Made by a program: the position numbers and the translations under genes. 64,000 nucleotides of DNA. It comes from Alloalcanivorax xenomutans. GTDB lineage: Bacteria; Pseudomonadota; Gammaproteobacteria; Pseudomonadales; Alcanivoracaceae. Below, one piece after another: positions 6,482-15,729 of the stretch. The notes beneath the pieces are model-generated. The model was not told where the DNA came from and did no database searches. It saw only the letters and a program-made list of their open reading frames with translations. The DNA lies in the NCBI RefSeq assembly GCF_900217905.1, contig NZ_OBMO01000006.1:62001-126000 (forward strand), read 5' to 3'. Each line of letters begins with the position of its first letter. The stretch's first letter is position 1.

Positions 6482-9247
6482 ATGTTGGCGCGGCTTTTCT
6501 TCATGGTTTTTTTATGCGCGGTGGCCGCGGGCTTGCGGGCGCAGGTGCCATCCGCGGCGTTTTATTATGGGCCAGAGGTTCCCTGGGACGAACTGGCCGC
6601 TTTTGACATGGCGGTGGTCGAGCCGGCGCAGGCTCCTGTCCCTCCGCCAGATCGGGTTGGCCAGGTGTATGCTTATGTCAGCCTCGGTGAAGTGCTGCCC
6701 TCACGGGACTATGCCGCTGGCATTCGCTCGGAGTGGATCCTGGGTGATAATCCGGATTGGCAGACCCGGGTCTTGGATCTGGCCGAGCCGGCACTGAGGG
6801 ATTATCTGATTGAAAAGGTGATCCGGCCGCTATGGCGCCAGGGATATCGGCGCTTTTTTTTCGATACTCTGGACAGCTACCAACTGGGTGTTGAAACGGA
6901 CACGGAACGGGCCGCTCAGCGTGAAGGGCTGGAGACCCTGATCCGGCGGGTGGGGGAAACATTTCCCGGGGCCCGCTTCATACTTAACCGCGGATTCGAA
7001 TTATTGCCGGTGGTTCACCGCTATGTGGATGCGGTGGCGGCGGAGTCCCTGTACCAGCGCTGGCGCCCTGACAGCGGGCGTTATCAGCCGGTGTCCGGCG
7101 AGGATCGTGAATGGTTGCTGGCCCGTTTCGAGGAGGTGCGGCAGCGCTATGGTCTGCCCACCATCGCCATTGATTACGCTCCTCCTGAGGACAGGGCCGG
7201 GGCCAGAAGCATCGCACAGCGGATTCAGAGCCATGGTGTCGTGCCCTGGGTCAGTAATCCAGCACTGGACATGCTTGGCGTGAGCAACCTGGAAGTTGTT
7301 CCACGCCGCGTGTTGATGATCCATGACGTCGCCCAGGACGGCCTCTGGGAGCGTTCGGAAATGGTCCGCTATGGCCTGATGCCGGTGCAGTTTCTCGGTT
7401 TGGTCCCGGATATCCGATATATGGGCGAGCCGATGCCAGCGGGTACACTGAACGGTCGTTACGCCGGTATTATCACTTGGTTCAATGATGATACCGGAGT
7501 ACCACCGGCCTTCCGGCACTGGCTGGCGCGGCAGGCCCGTGCCGGGGTGCCGGTGGCCATGGTCGGGCAATTGCCGGTGGACCCGGGGGATCCCGACGCG
7601 GAGGTGTTCGGGCTGCGCCAGCATCCGGAGCCTAAGGAAAGTCCGAGGGTGATAACAAAAGCGCCGGGGATCGGCTTCGAAACGCCGCTGCCGGCGCTGC
7701 TGGAAGTGTCATCTCCGATCAGTGCTGACAATGCCGAGCCCTGGCTGACCCTGAGGGCGGGTGGGGAGGATTATATGCCGGTGGCCATCACCGGTTGGGG
7801 GGGATACGCGCTTGATCCTTATGTAGTACGCTCGATTCTCCCTACGATCAGCGATGCGGATGTGACGGACCGGTGGGTGATTCAGCCGCTGGACTTTCTG
7901 CGTCAGGCATTGAAGTTACCACCGATGCCAATCCCCGATGTCACCACGGAAAACGGCCGCAGACTGTTTTTTGTGCATATGGATGGCGACGGGTTCCCCA
8001 GTCTGGCGGAGGTGAGGGGGTATCGCTATCAGGCCGCTGGCGAGGTTTTGCTGCAGGAAATACTGAAGCGTTACCCCGTACCCACCACCATCTCCGTGGT
8101 TGAGGGGGAAGTGGCGCGGACCGGACTCTACCCGGAGAGGGCCGAGGAACTGGAGGACATCGCCCGGCGTATTTTCAGGTTGCGGCATGTGGAAGCCGCT
8201 ACTCACACCTATTCACACCCGTTCTATTGGTATGAAGCAGCGGCTCATCCATCGGAGACTCAGGGCTCCGAAGGGGCACTGCGGTTGGCTGTGCCGGATT
8301 ACACCCTGGATCTGGAACGAGAATTGGCTGGCTCCGCCCGTTATATCGAGGAAAATCTGTTGCCGCCGGGCAAAAGGGTGGAAATGGTGCTCTGGAGTGG
8401 CGATACCAACCCGCCGGAAAAAGCGTTGGAACTGACTCGCAAGGCCGGTCTTCTGAATATGAACGGCAGCGACACGGTGATCACCGAAAGCGCGTCTACC
8501 TGGACGCTGATCAAAGGGATCGGCGTGCCCAAGGGTGACGAATATCAGGTGTTTGCTCCGAACCAGAACGAGAATCTGTACACCGGAGAGTGGCTCGGCC
8601 CGTTTTACGGGTTTCAACGCGTCATTGAAACGTTTGAGTTGACCGGAGAACCGATCCGCTTCAAACCCATCGATATCTACTACCACACCTATATCGCCAG
8701 CAAGAAGGCGTCCCTGGCGTCGCTGAAAAAGGTTTACGACTGGGCGTTGAGTCAGCCGGTCAATCCCGTGTTCGCGTCCGACTACGTGAAAAAGGTGCTT
8801 GATTTCAATCGCATGGTGGTGGCGCGCCAGGGAAACCGGTGGCGGGTTCTGGGGGCAGGGGAATTGCGCACCCTGCGTCTCCCGGAAGGCGTGGCATTAC
8901 CCGATCTTCGAACCAGCCAGGGGCTGGCCGGCTATCAGAGCGGCGGCACCGGGCCCTACCTTCACCTGTCCGGAGGCCGTGCCAGCTGGCAGCCCGGAAC
9001 GGAGGGAACGGCGCCGGGGATATGGGATGCCAACGGACGTTTGACGGCGTTTGAACGCGATGCGGAGGGCATCACTTTCTCGCTGAAAAGCGCGCTGCCG
9101 TTGTTGTTCACTCTGCAGCAGCCCCCCGGTTGTGAATTGCGCCAGAACGAACGCCGTATCAGGCCCGTGTCCCGCGAAGGTGATCGTTATCGTTACAGGA
9201 GTGACCGCAGTGAGCTCAACGAGCTACGGCTACAGTGTCGCCCGTGA
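6482..9247 (+). CDS. pelA: PelA: Pel polysaccharide hydrolase/deacetylase
   Basis: Bifunctional periplasmic enzyme of Pel exopolysaccharide export; it partly deacetylates and can cleave the galactosamine-rich polymer. Signal peptide MLARLFFMVFLCAVAAGLRA. An N-terminal TIM-barrel glycoside hydrolase part carries FFFDTLDSY and AAESLYQRW; the Glu at about residue 188 is the likely counterpart of the P. aeruginosa catalytic Glu218. The deacetylase domain has HMDGDG (Asp501, Asp503) and THTYSHP (His575, His579), with the same spacing as the P. aeruginosa metal site. The length of 921 residues fits (about 948 in P. aeruginosa). A GTG at 6458 would add eight residues; both starts have imperfect Shine-Dalgarno spacing. 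First gene of an operon with overlapping downstream genes. Confidence 0.93.
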   Translation: MLARLFFMVFLCAVAAGLRAQVPSAAFYYGPEVPWDELAAFDMAVVEPAQAPVPPPDRVGQVYAYVSLGEVLPSRDYAAGIRSEWILGDNPDWQTRVLDLAEPALRDYLIEKVIRPLWRQGYRRFFFDTLDSYQLGVETDTERAAQREGLETLIRRVGETFPGARFILNRGFELLPVVHRYVDAVAAESLYQRWRPDSGRYQPVSGEDREWLLARFEEVRQRYGLPTIAIDYAPPEDRAGARSIAQRIQSHGVVPWVSNPALDMLGVSNLEVVPRRVLMIHDVAQDGLWERSEMVRYGLMPVQFLGLVPDIRYMGEPMPAGTLNGRYAGIITWFNDDTGVPPAFRHWLARQARAGVPVAMVGQLPVDPGDPDAEVFGLRQHPEPKESPRVITKAPGIGFETPLPALLEVSSPISADNAEPWLTLRAGGEDYMPVAITGWGGYALDPYVVRSILPTISDADVTDRWVIQPLDFLRQALKLPPMPIPDVTTENGRRLFFVHMDGDGFPSLAEVRGYRYQAAGEVLLQEILKRYPVPTTISVVEGEVARTGLYPERAEELEDIARRIFRLRHVEAATHTYSHPFYWYEAAAHPSETQGSEGALRLAVPDYTLDLERELAGSARYIEENLLPPGKRVEMVLWSGDTNPPEKALELTRKAGLLNMNGSDTVITESASTWTLIKGIGVPKGDEYQVFAPNQNENLYTGEWLGPFYGFQRVIETFELTGEPIRFKPIDIYYHTYIASKKASLASLKKVYDWALSQPVNPVFASDYVKKVLDFNRMVVARQGNRWRVLGAGELRTLRLPEGVALPDLRTSQGLAGYQSGGTGPYLHLSGGRASWQPGTEGTAPGIWDANGRLTAFERDAEGITFSLKSALPLLFTLQQPPGCELRQNERRIRPVSREGDRYRYRSDRSELNELRLQCRP

Positions 9248-10091
9248 TCGCTGGCGAATAGTGGGGCCGCCGGAACTGCTGGCGCTGGTTCTGTTGATCG
9301 GCGTGGTGTGCTGGCTGGTTTTCCCAAGGGATCTCGCTGGCTCGCTGCGCAGCGCCCGCATGGATGCGGTGACGTTGTCCTACACCAACGCCTGGTTGCG
9401 GGCCAAGCCCGATGATTTTGGCGTGCGTCTGGTACTGGCGCGCAATCTGATGGACCTGGGGTTGCTCCAGCAAGCCGAGGAACAACTGGACCATCTTTCC
9501 CGCCATGCCAGCGATCCATCGACTCTCGCGACACAGGCCTGGTTACGCTCACGGCTTCCGTTTGTGGCGCTGATGGAAATTCCAGCCCGGCAGCGCCGCG
9601 ATGACCCGCTTTGGGGGCAGTCTCGCGCTGCCCTCGAGCGCGTTGACCGCACGACTTTGTCGTTGCGACAACTGGAGCGATACGCGGAAATGGCGCTGAT
9701 ACTCGACCTGCCTGACGCGGCGGTCCAGGCCTACCGCCAACTGGCGGCCCGGCAGGCGTATCCGGGGGCCTGGTATGCCCGGGGAGCGGCGGCTTTGCTT
9801 GCCCGCGGACAGTATCGGGAGGCGGCGGATGAGTACCTGTTGGCAATGGCGTCACAAGAGAACCATTATGGTCGCCGCCGTTATTTCCTGGCCGCGCTAT
9901 CGAGCCTGGAGAGTGGAGGCCTGATTAGGGAAGCCGCCGCCCTGGGGCAACGTAAGGCGGCGCCGTTTCTGAACGACCAGAAAGTGCTGTATCGACTGAT
10001 GAACATGGCTCGGGCCGCTGGCGAATATCAGTTGGCGGAACGTTACGCGATCCTGTTGCTGAAACTGGATCAAGGGTTGGGAACACCATGA
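9210..10091 (+). CDS. pelB: N-terminal half of a split PelB: inner-membrane-anchored TPR protein
   Basis: A 293-residue protein with one N-terminal transmembrane helix (PPELLALVLLIGVVCWLVF) and no cleavable signal. A helical TPR-like region follows (PDDFGVRLVLARNLMDLGLLQQAEEQLDHL, AYRQLAARQAY, AAALLARGQYREAADEYLLAM). This is the layout of the first quarter of P. aeruginosa PelB, which has a membrane helix followed by TPRs. The GTG at 9210 has AGGAG 8 nt upstream (9197-9201) and overlaps the pelA end by 38 bp. The stop overlaps the next start as ATGA, implying translational coupling. Together with the next gene it totals about 1219 residues, close to the roughly 1190 of single-chain PelB. Assignment as the PelB N-terminus is inferred from order, topology and size. 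Confidence 0.8.
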   Translation: MSSTSYGYSVARDRWRIVGPPELLALVLLIGVVCWLVFPRDLAGSLRSARMDAVTLSYTNAWLRAKPDDFGVRLVLARNLMDLGLLQQAEEQLDHLSRHASDPSTLATQAWLRSRLPFVALMEIPARQRRDDPLWGQSRAALERVDRTTLSLRQLERYAEMALILDLPDAAVQAYRQLAARQAYPGAWYARGAAALLARGQYREAADEYLLAMASQENHYGRRRYFLAALSSLESGGLIREAAALGQRKAAPFLNDQKVLYRLMNMARAAGEYQLAERYAILLLKLDQGLGTP

Positions 10092-12868
10092 ATGGACGCT
10101 GGTTGATTCCAACCACTCTGTTGCTGATGCAGTCCATGGCAGCCAGTGCACAGCCGCCGGCGCCGTATGAGCACCGCTACTACGAAGGCGGTTACCAGGT
10201 GTTCGTGGGCAGTGGCAACCTGCCCCGCGCCAGACAGGTAGTCGAGAACGCGTTGTATTGGCGCCCAGACGATCCGCTCTGGATTGAACGGATGGCGCTG
10301 GTGACCGGGTGGCAGGGGGACACCGAAGCGTCTCTGGCGGCGTGGTTGCGTTTGGCGGAGGAAGGACATGATGCGGAGGCCTGGCGCCATGTTCTGACCC
10401 TGGCGCCGCAAACTTTCGATTTCGAACTGCTGCTCAAGGCCCGGCGCCGTATGCTGCGCGCTGATCCGGGTAATCCCGATCTGGTTGGAAAGGTGGTGCG
10501 GGAGTACGAATTGCTGGGTCGGCCGGAAGAGGGCTTCGCGTTTTTGAGGCAATGGTACAGTTCCCATCCGGGGCGTGCGGTGCTGAAGGAATTACAGCGG
10601 ATAGCGGAACACATCGGACACGATGACGCGGCGGCCTCCTATTACCGGCGTTATATGGATCGGTATGGCGTGGAGTCTGAGATGGCGACGCGGTTAGCGG
10701 ACTTGCTGTGGTTGCAGGGGAAACGGGAAACGGCCTACCGGGGATTGCGCGCGGATGCCGGAGCCTTGCCCTACGAGGCCGGGGTTACCCGGCGGCTGGC
10801 GGTAATGGCGATGGAACTGGGCGATTGGGAAACCGCTTTGCACTCCTACCGGCGTCTGGATGATAACGGCGATGCTTCGGTGGCGGACTATTACCAGTAC
10901 ATTGCTCTGGCGCGTTTCCATGCACCGCGCCGGGTGGCCGCCATTCTGGAACGGCTCTGGAACCGGACCGGGCGTCCGGACATGGCCGTGGGTATGTTGG
11001 CGGCCTTGGCGGCCCGGGGCGAGCGCCAGGCGATTGATGACTTCTTCAACAATCTGGATTCCACGAACTTCGAACGGCTGGCGGCAAACCCGGCGTTTTT
11101 GCGGTTCCTGGCCGATTATCGGCAGGGCCGGGGGGATCTGGAGGGCGCCCGGGCGGCGCTGTCGCGCGCCCTGATTCTGGACCCGGACGATACGCAGACC
11201 CGGGTGGCCTGGCTATGGATAAATGTCAGCGACGGTACTGATGAAGCGCTGGCCGGGTTACTTGAGCGCTGGGAACCAAGTGCCCGCCAGGATGAACGGT
11301 TCTGGATGCCACTGGCCGCTGCCCATATGGCGCTGGATCAGCCGGAGCAGGCGCTGCGTTATGAATTGGCCATGCTCGGGCGGGCGCCGCGACAGTGGAC
11401 CCGCCGCTGGTCCTACGCCCAGGCACTGATCGCGTCGGGGCGTGAGGATCAGGCTTGGCCGGTGATGCGTGAGTTGTGGCGTTCTCCCCCTGTTTCGGAA
11501 GACATGACCTCCGCCGAGACCCTGTTGTTCGAGGAAATGCGGTCCGCGTTGGCGGCCCGCTTCGCCAGCGCGGATGAACAGCTGCGGTTTCAGCAGCGGG
11601 CCTGGGCGGATACCCCGCCTGAGATGAAGGCGGCCCGGGCGGAGTGGTTGGCGCAATGGGCATTATCGGTGGACGCCCCGGAGCTGGCCCGCCTCTGGTA
11701 TCTGCGTGAAGGTCGGCTACTGGGGCGGCCGTTGCCGCCGGGCTCGGCTATGGCATTGGCCTACCTGGATAGCGACCATGGTGCAATCAGGACACTGCGT
11801 GACGACGCGGCTGACCCCCTGACCGCCGGGGAGCGGCTGGAAGCGGATAACACTCTGGGCCGGGAGCGATGGGCCGCGGCCCAGTTGGCGCGGCAGCAGT
11901 ACCATGCCCCCGAAGTGGCGGACCGCCATCCGCAACAGGAATCGCTGTTATTGCCCGCGTCTCATAAAGTGGCATCGAGTGTTGAGCGGCGTCACCTCGG
12001 CCCGTTGGATGTGGATCTGTTCCAGGTGGGGCAGAGATGGCCCGTCGCTGAGCGCTGGCATCTGGATTGGGAGGGCTCGCGGCGCCGGTTCAGTAGTAAC
12101 GACCAGCAACAATTGCAGGTCGGGGAGGACGAGCAGCGGCTCACCGTGGCTGCCGCCTATCAAGGCAGGAAACGGGCACTGAGCCTGCGGTTCGGACATC
12201 GCTCCTTGTTTGGCTATAACCGCCAGGATTTGGAGTTCAGTGTCAGCGGAGAACCCTTTCGTGACATCGACTGGCGTATCGAGGCCCAGTGGCGGGCTCC
12301 CACCGATGAGACATCTGAATTATTGCTGATGGGACAGCGTTCCGGGGTTGCCTTGGAAACGAACTGGCGTCCCATGGCGCATTGGTGGAACGGTGTTTCC
12401 CTGGCTCATTACGATTATCAGGATCTGCGTGACCGGGATCTTGGCGAGGGTACTCTGGTCTCCGCGTATACCAGTTGGAGGCCATGGTTGTCGCGCTGGT
12501 CACCGGGGGTGCGTCTTCGTCATTCCCAGGCGGGTTTTTCCGGACAGCGCCCGGTTGATCCCGGAATCGATGTCATACACGCCACTGGTAATCCACTGGC
12601 GGTGCCGCAAAGCTATCATGAGACCGAACTGGCGTTTTTGCTGGGTATGCCGGATGTTCATATACGGCCGCACCGTATACAGGCCTGGGGCGAATTCGGT
12701 GTCACCGATAACAGCTTGTCAGGCACCGGTTTTGTCGCGCGAGTCGGAGCGGAAGGGCCGTGGCTGGGCCGGGATGCCTGGAGACTTTATTTCGAACGGG
12801 GCCTGAATACCGGAGGCGGTCAAGAAGACAGCTACCGGTTGGGGCTGGAATATCAGTTCTACTATTAG
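10088..12868 (+). CDS. pelB: C-terminal part of a split PelB: periplasmic TPR scaffold plus outer-membrane beta-barrel
   Basis: A 926-residue protein that starts with its own Sec signal peptide (MNGRWLIPTTLLLMQSMAASA, cleavage near AASA-Q). About 600 residues of TPR-like helices follow (NLPRARQVVENALYWRPDDP, DLEGARAALSRALILDPDD, and others). The last 300 or so residues have alternating amphipathic strands and end in RLGLEYQFYY, an aromatic C terminus typical of outer-membrane barrels. In P. aeruginosa the PelB TPRs localise PelA and the barrel, with PelC, forms the export pore. The ATG overlaps the stop of the preceding TPR gene (ATGA). The separate signal peptide argues against a simple frameshift of a single pelB. 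Confidence 0.88.
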   Translation: MNGRWLIPTTLLLMQSMAASAQPPAPYEHRYYEGGYQVFVGSGNLPRARQVVENALYWRPDDPLWIERMALVTGWQGDTEASLAAWLRLAEEGHDAEAWRHVLTLAPQTFDFELLLKARRRMLRADPGNPDLVGKVVREYELLGRPEEGFAFLRQWYSSHPGRAVLKELQRIAEHIGHDDAAASYYRRYMDRYGVESEMATRLADLLWLQGKRETAYRGLRADAGALPYEAGVTRRLAVMAMELGDWETALHSYRRLDDNGDASVADYYQYIALARFHAPRRVAAILERLWNRTGRPDMAVGMLAALAARGERQAIDDFFNNLDSTNFERLAANPAFLRFLADYRQGRGDLEGARAALSRALILDPDDTQTRVAWLWINVSDGTDEALAGLLERWEPSARQDERFWMPLAAAHMALDQPEQALRYELAMLGRAPRQWTRRWSYAQALIASGREDQAWPVMRELWRSPPVSEDMTSAETLLFEEMRSALAARFASADEQLRFQQRAWADTPPEMKAARAEWLAQWALSVDAPELARLWYLREGRLLGRPLPPGSAMALAYLDSDHGAIRTLRDDAADPLTAGERLEADNTLGRERWAAAQLARQQYHAPEVADRHPQQESLLLPASHKVASSVERRHLGPLDVDLFQVGQRWPVAERWHLDWEGSRRRFSSNDQQQLQVGEDEQRLTVAAAYQGRKRALSLRFGHRSLFGYNRQDLEFSVSGEPFRDIDWRIEAQWRAPTDETSELLLMGQRSGVALETNWRPMAHWWNGVSLAHYDYQDLRDRDLGEGTLVSAYTSWRPWLSRWSPGVRLRHSQAGFSGQRPVDPGIDVIHATGNPLAVPQSYHETELAFLLGMPDVHIRPHRIQAWGEFGVTDNSLSGTGFVARVGAEGPWLGRDAWRLYFERGLNTGGGQEDSYRLGLEYQFYY

Positions 12869-12879
12869 GAGAAACCGCC

Positions 12880-13401
12880 ATGAAATTGCCACTGCTCGCC
12901 TTGTGTGTGGGGTTGGTCATGCTGACAGGGTGCGGCACCACCCATGTGCGTGGAAGCCAGGATGTCCAGCTCTTCCGCGATGCCCACTGGTTGGTTCTGC
13001 CGATGGTGAACCGAACCACCACTCCTCAGGCCGGGCTTCGGGCTCAAGCGATCACCGAGGCGGTGCTGGCGCAACATGGCGTCTCTCAGGTGGAAAGCTA
13101 TCGCCAGCAAGATGGGGATGGTTTGTTGTTCGAGGCGGCTTCCGAGGCAAGCCAGCGCGCCATGACGCAATGGGCCTCGCAGCGCGATGGTGACTATGTG
13201 GTGTCCGGTGTGGTGCATGAGTGGCGCTATAAGACCGGGGTTGATGGTGAGCCCGCGGTGGGCGTGATGCTGGAGATTCGTGATGGTAAAGGGGCGCTGT
13301 TGTATAGCGGTACCGGCTCCCGGGCGGGTTGGGCGCGGCAGTCGCTGGGTGAAACCGGACAACGCGTGATTGATAAACTGCTTGCACCGGTACTGGACTG
13401 A
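12880..13401 (+). CDS. pelC: PelC: outer-membrane lipoprotein of the Pel export pore
   Basis: A 173-residue lipoprotein. A lipobox LTGC ends the signal peptide MKLPLLALCVGLVMLTGC. The rest resembles the PelC/CsgG-like fold (WLVLPMVNRTTTPQAGLRAQ, DYVVSGVVHEWRYKTGVDGEPAVGVMLEI). P. aeruginosa PelC has 172 residues and forms a dodecameric ring on the periplasmic side of the PelB barrel. The ATG is preceded by AGGAG with about 8 nt spacing, 11 bp after the upstream stop. Its stop overlaps the PelD start (TGATG). Confidence 0.93.
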   Translation: MKLPLLALCVGLVMLTGCGTTHVRGSQDVQLFRDAHWLVLPMVNRTTTPQAGLRAQAITEAVLAQHGVSQVESYRQQDGDGLLFEAASEASQRAMTQWASQRDGDYVVSGVVHEWRYKTGVDGEPAVGVMLEIRDGKGALLYSGTGSRAGWARQSLGETGQRVIDKLLAPVLD

Positions 13402-14741
13402 TGCTCGGTAAACTCCGGGACAACCGCTTCGTCCGTTTCCTGGCGCCGCCGGGGCCGGGCGTGCTGGCCTGGCTGGAAGCGCCTATGGTGGTACTGGCGG
13501 CCACCGCCATTGGTTTTCTGGTGCGCGCGGGGGATCCGTTGTTTCTCACCGGGGGGATCCGTTGGAGCCTGGTGGCGGCGATGCTGGTGGCACTGCGTTA
13601 TGGATCGTTGCTTGGGTCGCTGGCGATGTTGACCCTGCTGGCAGTGTGGTTTGGCTGCAAGTCGGTAGGGCTGTATCCGGGACTTGAATTTCCGGAACTG
13701 ACTTTTCTTGGCGGCTACATCATTGTCTTGATTACGGGTGAATTCGCGGACATGTGGCGAACACGGTTGCGCCGCGCCGAGAGTGAAGCCGGATACGCAT
13801 TGGAACGCTTGCGCAACCTCACGCAACGGCATGTGCTGTTGCGTCTTTCCCATGACCGTCTTGAAGAGAATCTGCTGACTAAACCGTACACCGTGCGCGA
13901 CGCATTACTGCGGTTGCGTACCGTGGTCATGGACGGCAGCCGGGAGCAAAGTCTGCCCGGCAGCGAGGAATTGCTGAACATGCTCGCGGAATACTGTCAA
14001 CTGCAGCGCGGCGCCGTATATCAGTTGGTGGGGGAGCACCTGGAGACCACGCCTGTTGCTGTTCTTGGGGATAATCAACCGCTTGATCTGAGTGACGGGC
14101 TACTTCGTTATGCTCTGGACAATCGCACTCTTGCCCACGTGCAAATGGGGGAAAGCACGGATCGTTACGACGGCAATTACTGGGTCTGTGCTCCGGTTAT
14201 CAACAGCAGTGGTGAGCTGGTTGGCGTGGTGGTGGTCGAGCGCATGCCTTTTCTCTCGATCACGCATGAGAATCTGCAATTGATGGGGTTGTTACTGAAC
14301 TTTTATGCCGACATCGTGCAACACGGGCCCGAGGTGGAGGCCTTGTGCCGCGAATGGCCCAGTCTGGCGCCCGTGTTCGGTCGTGAGTTGGTGGCGCTGA
14401 ACCGTCTGGCGGCTGCTGGTAAGGTGGACACGGCGATGGTCATGTTCGTGCCGAACGAGACCGACAAGGCCCGGCAAATCGTGGAAGCGCTGAATCGAAC
14501 CCGGCGCACCATGGACGGGTACTGGTGGGTGGACTGGGAGCGGTACCATCTGGTGTTGCTGATGCCGATGACCGGTGTGCACGGCTTCGAGAGCTTCCAG
14601 CGTCGTGTCGATGACTGGTTGCGGACCGACTACGATGTGGGGTCCCTGGCACAAGCGAGTGTGGCATTTTCGTACCGCTTTTTGGATGGGCGCCCGGTTG
14701 GGGAACAAATACGGGATGTGCTGGAGGCCTCCCATGCATGA
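13401..14741 (+). CDS. pelD: PelD: inner-membrane c-di-GMP receptor
   Basis: A 446-residue protein. About four transmembrane helices lie in the first 110 residues. A coiled region follows, then a GAF domain and a degenerate GGDEF domain. The allosteric c-di-GMP site is kept as R-T-M-D at residues 369-372, matching the position of R367/D370 in P. aeruginosa PelD. An arginine pair near 401-402 aligns with the additional ligand-binding arginine. No GGDEF active-site motif is visible, so it should bind and not make c-di-GMP. In the known system ligand binding switches on the PelDEFG synthase. The start overlaps the pelC stop by 1 nt; the end overlaps pelE by 8 nt. Confidence 0.93.
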   Translation: MLGKLRDNRFVRFLAPPGPGVLAWLEAPMVVLAATAIGFLVRAGDPLFLTGGIRWSLVAAMLVALRYGSLLGSLAMLTLLAVWFGCKSVGLYPGLEFPELTFLGGYIIVLITGEFADMWRTRLRRAESEAGYALERLRNLTQRHVLLRLSHDRLEENLLTKPYTVRDALLRLRTVVMDGSREQSLPGSEELLNMLAEYCQLQRGAVYQLVGEHLETTPVAVLGDNQPLDLSDGLLRYALDNRTLAHVQMGESTDRYDGNYWVCAPVINSSGELVGVVVVERMPFLSITHENLQLMGLLLNFYADIVQHGPEVEALCREWPSLAPVFGRELVALNRLAAAGKVDTAMVMFVPNETDKARQIVEALNRTRRTMDGYWWVDWERYHLVLLMPMTGVHGFESFQRRVDDWLRTDYDVGSLAQASVAFSYRFLDGRPVGEQIRDVLEASHA

Positions 14742-15729
14742 GCCTCGTTTTCTGATTGTCTATGCTCTGCTGTTGGAAGCGGGTGCTTTCGTTTTGTTGT
14801 TATCCCGCTCCAGTGACGATCTGTTGCTGATCAAGTATCTGGGATTGCACGCGGTGGCATCCTTACTGCTGGCCAGTGGCGCCTGGGCTCTGTTGCCCAG
14901 TGGATTCCGTAAACCCAGGATCTGGTCCTGGGTACTGACATTCTGTCTGGCCTTTTTTGTTCCGGCCTTCGGACTGGTCGCTATTCTCGGCGGTGTTCTG
15001 GTTGGCTATTTTCTGCCCGCGGCGTTTCGCAAGGAGCCATTTGTAACCGTTTCCGCGCCGGCTTTCAATCCGGTGCCGATGCCCGCGGGCGGCGGTTTCC
15101 GGCAGGAAGACCTCAAGACGCTGTTGCTGTCTTCCGATTCACCGACGGAGCTGCGCCTGCAGGGCATGATGACGGTACGGCGCATGCCCACCCGTTCCAC
15201 CGGAGAAGTGCTGAGGGACACCCTGGATGATCAGGTTGATGACATCCGGCTGCTGGCCTACGGCATCCTCGACCAGAAAGAGAAAGCCATCACCCGGCAG
15301 ATCGACCGTGCCATGCGGCTTTTGGACTCCGCCACGCTTTCCCGTAAATATCGTCTGTATCGCCGTCTGGCCGAGTTGTATTGGGAATTGGTGTATCAGG
15401 ACCTGGTACAGGGAGACATCCGCCAATTGGCATTGGATCGCGCTTACCACTATGTGGATGTCGCATTGAGCGAAAAGTCGGACGATGGCGGTATGTGGCT
15501 GTTGCAGGGACGGATTTGTCTGGCGCAAGGGCGGCTGACGGAAGCAGAACAGAGTTTCATGTCCTGTCGCATGCTTGGATTGCCTGCCTCACGTGTCAAC
15601 CCCTGGCTGGCCGAACTGGCCTTGTGGCGGGGACAGTATACCCGTGTGCGCAAGCTCATGGGGGCCATCGCGGATAACACACGGTCTTCGTCCCTGAATC
15701 AGTCAGCCCGATACTGGAGACGCGCATGA
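14734..15729 (+). CDS. pelE: PelE: inner-membrane TPR subunit of the Pel synthase complex
   Basis: A 331-residue protein (329 in P. aeruginosa). Two hydrophobic hairpins at the N terminus (FLIVYALLLEAGAFVLLL; WVLTFCLAFFVPAFGLVAILGG) precede a soluble region with TPR-like helices (YRLYRRLAELYWELVYQDL, MWLLQGRICLAQGRLTEAEQSF). PelE links PelD to the glycosyltransferase PelF and to PelG. The ATG at 14734 has GGAGG 5 nt upstream and lies inside the pelD end. The stop overlaps pelF as ATGA. Confidence 0.9.
   Translation: MHEPRFLIVYALLLEAGAFVLLLSRSSDDLLLIKYLGLHAVASLLLASGAWALLPSGFRKPRIWSWVLTFCLAFFVPAFGLVAILGGVLVGYFLPAAFRKEPFVTVSAPAFNPVPMPAGGGFRQEDLKTLLLSSDSPTELRLQGMMTVRRMPTRSTGEVLRDTLDDQVDDIRLLAYGILDQKEKAITRQIDRAMRLLDSATLSRKYRLYRRLAELYWELVYQDLVQGDIRQLALDRAYHYVDVALSEKSDDGGMWLLQGRICLAQGRLTEAEQSFMSCRMLGLPASRVNPWLAELALWRGQYTRVRKLMGAIADNTRSSSLNQSARYWRRA

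Noticed and set aside
10081-10095. The pelB split as a sequencing frameshift or pseudogene
   Set aside because: The downstream frame begins at an ATGA overlap and encodes a proper Sec signal peptide with an AASA-type cleavage site, and both parts are uninterrupted. A frameshift would not create that.
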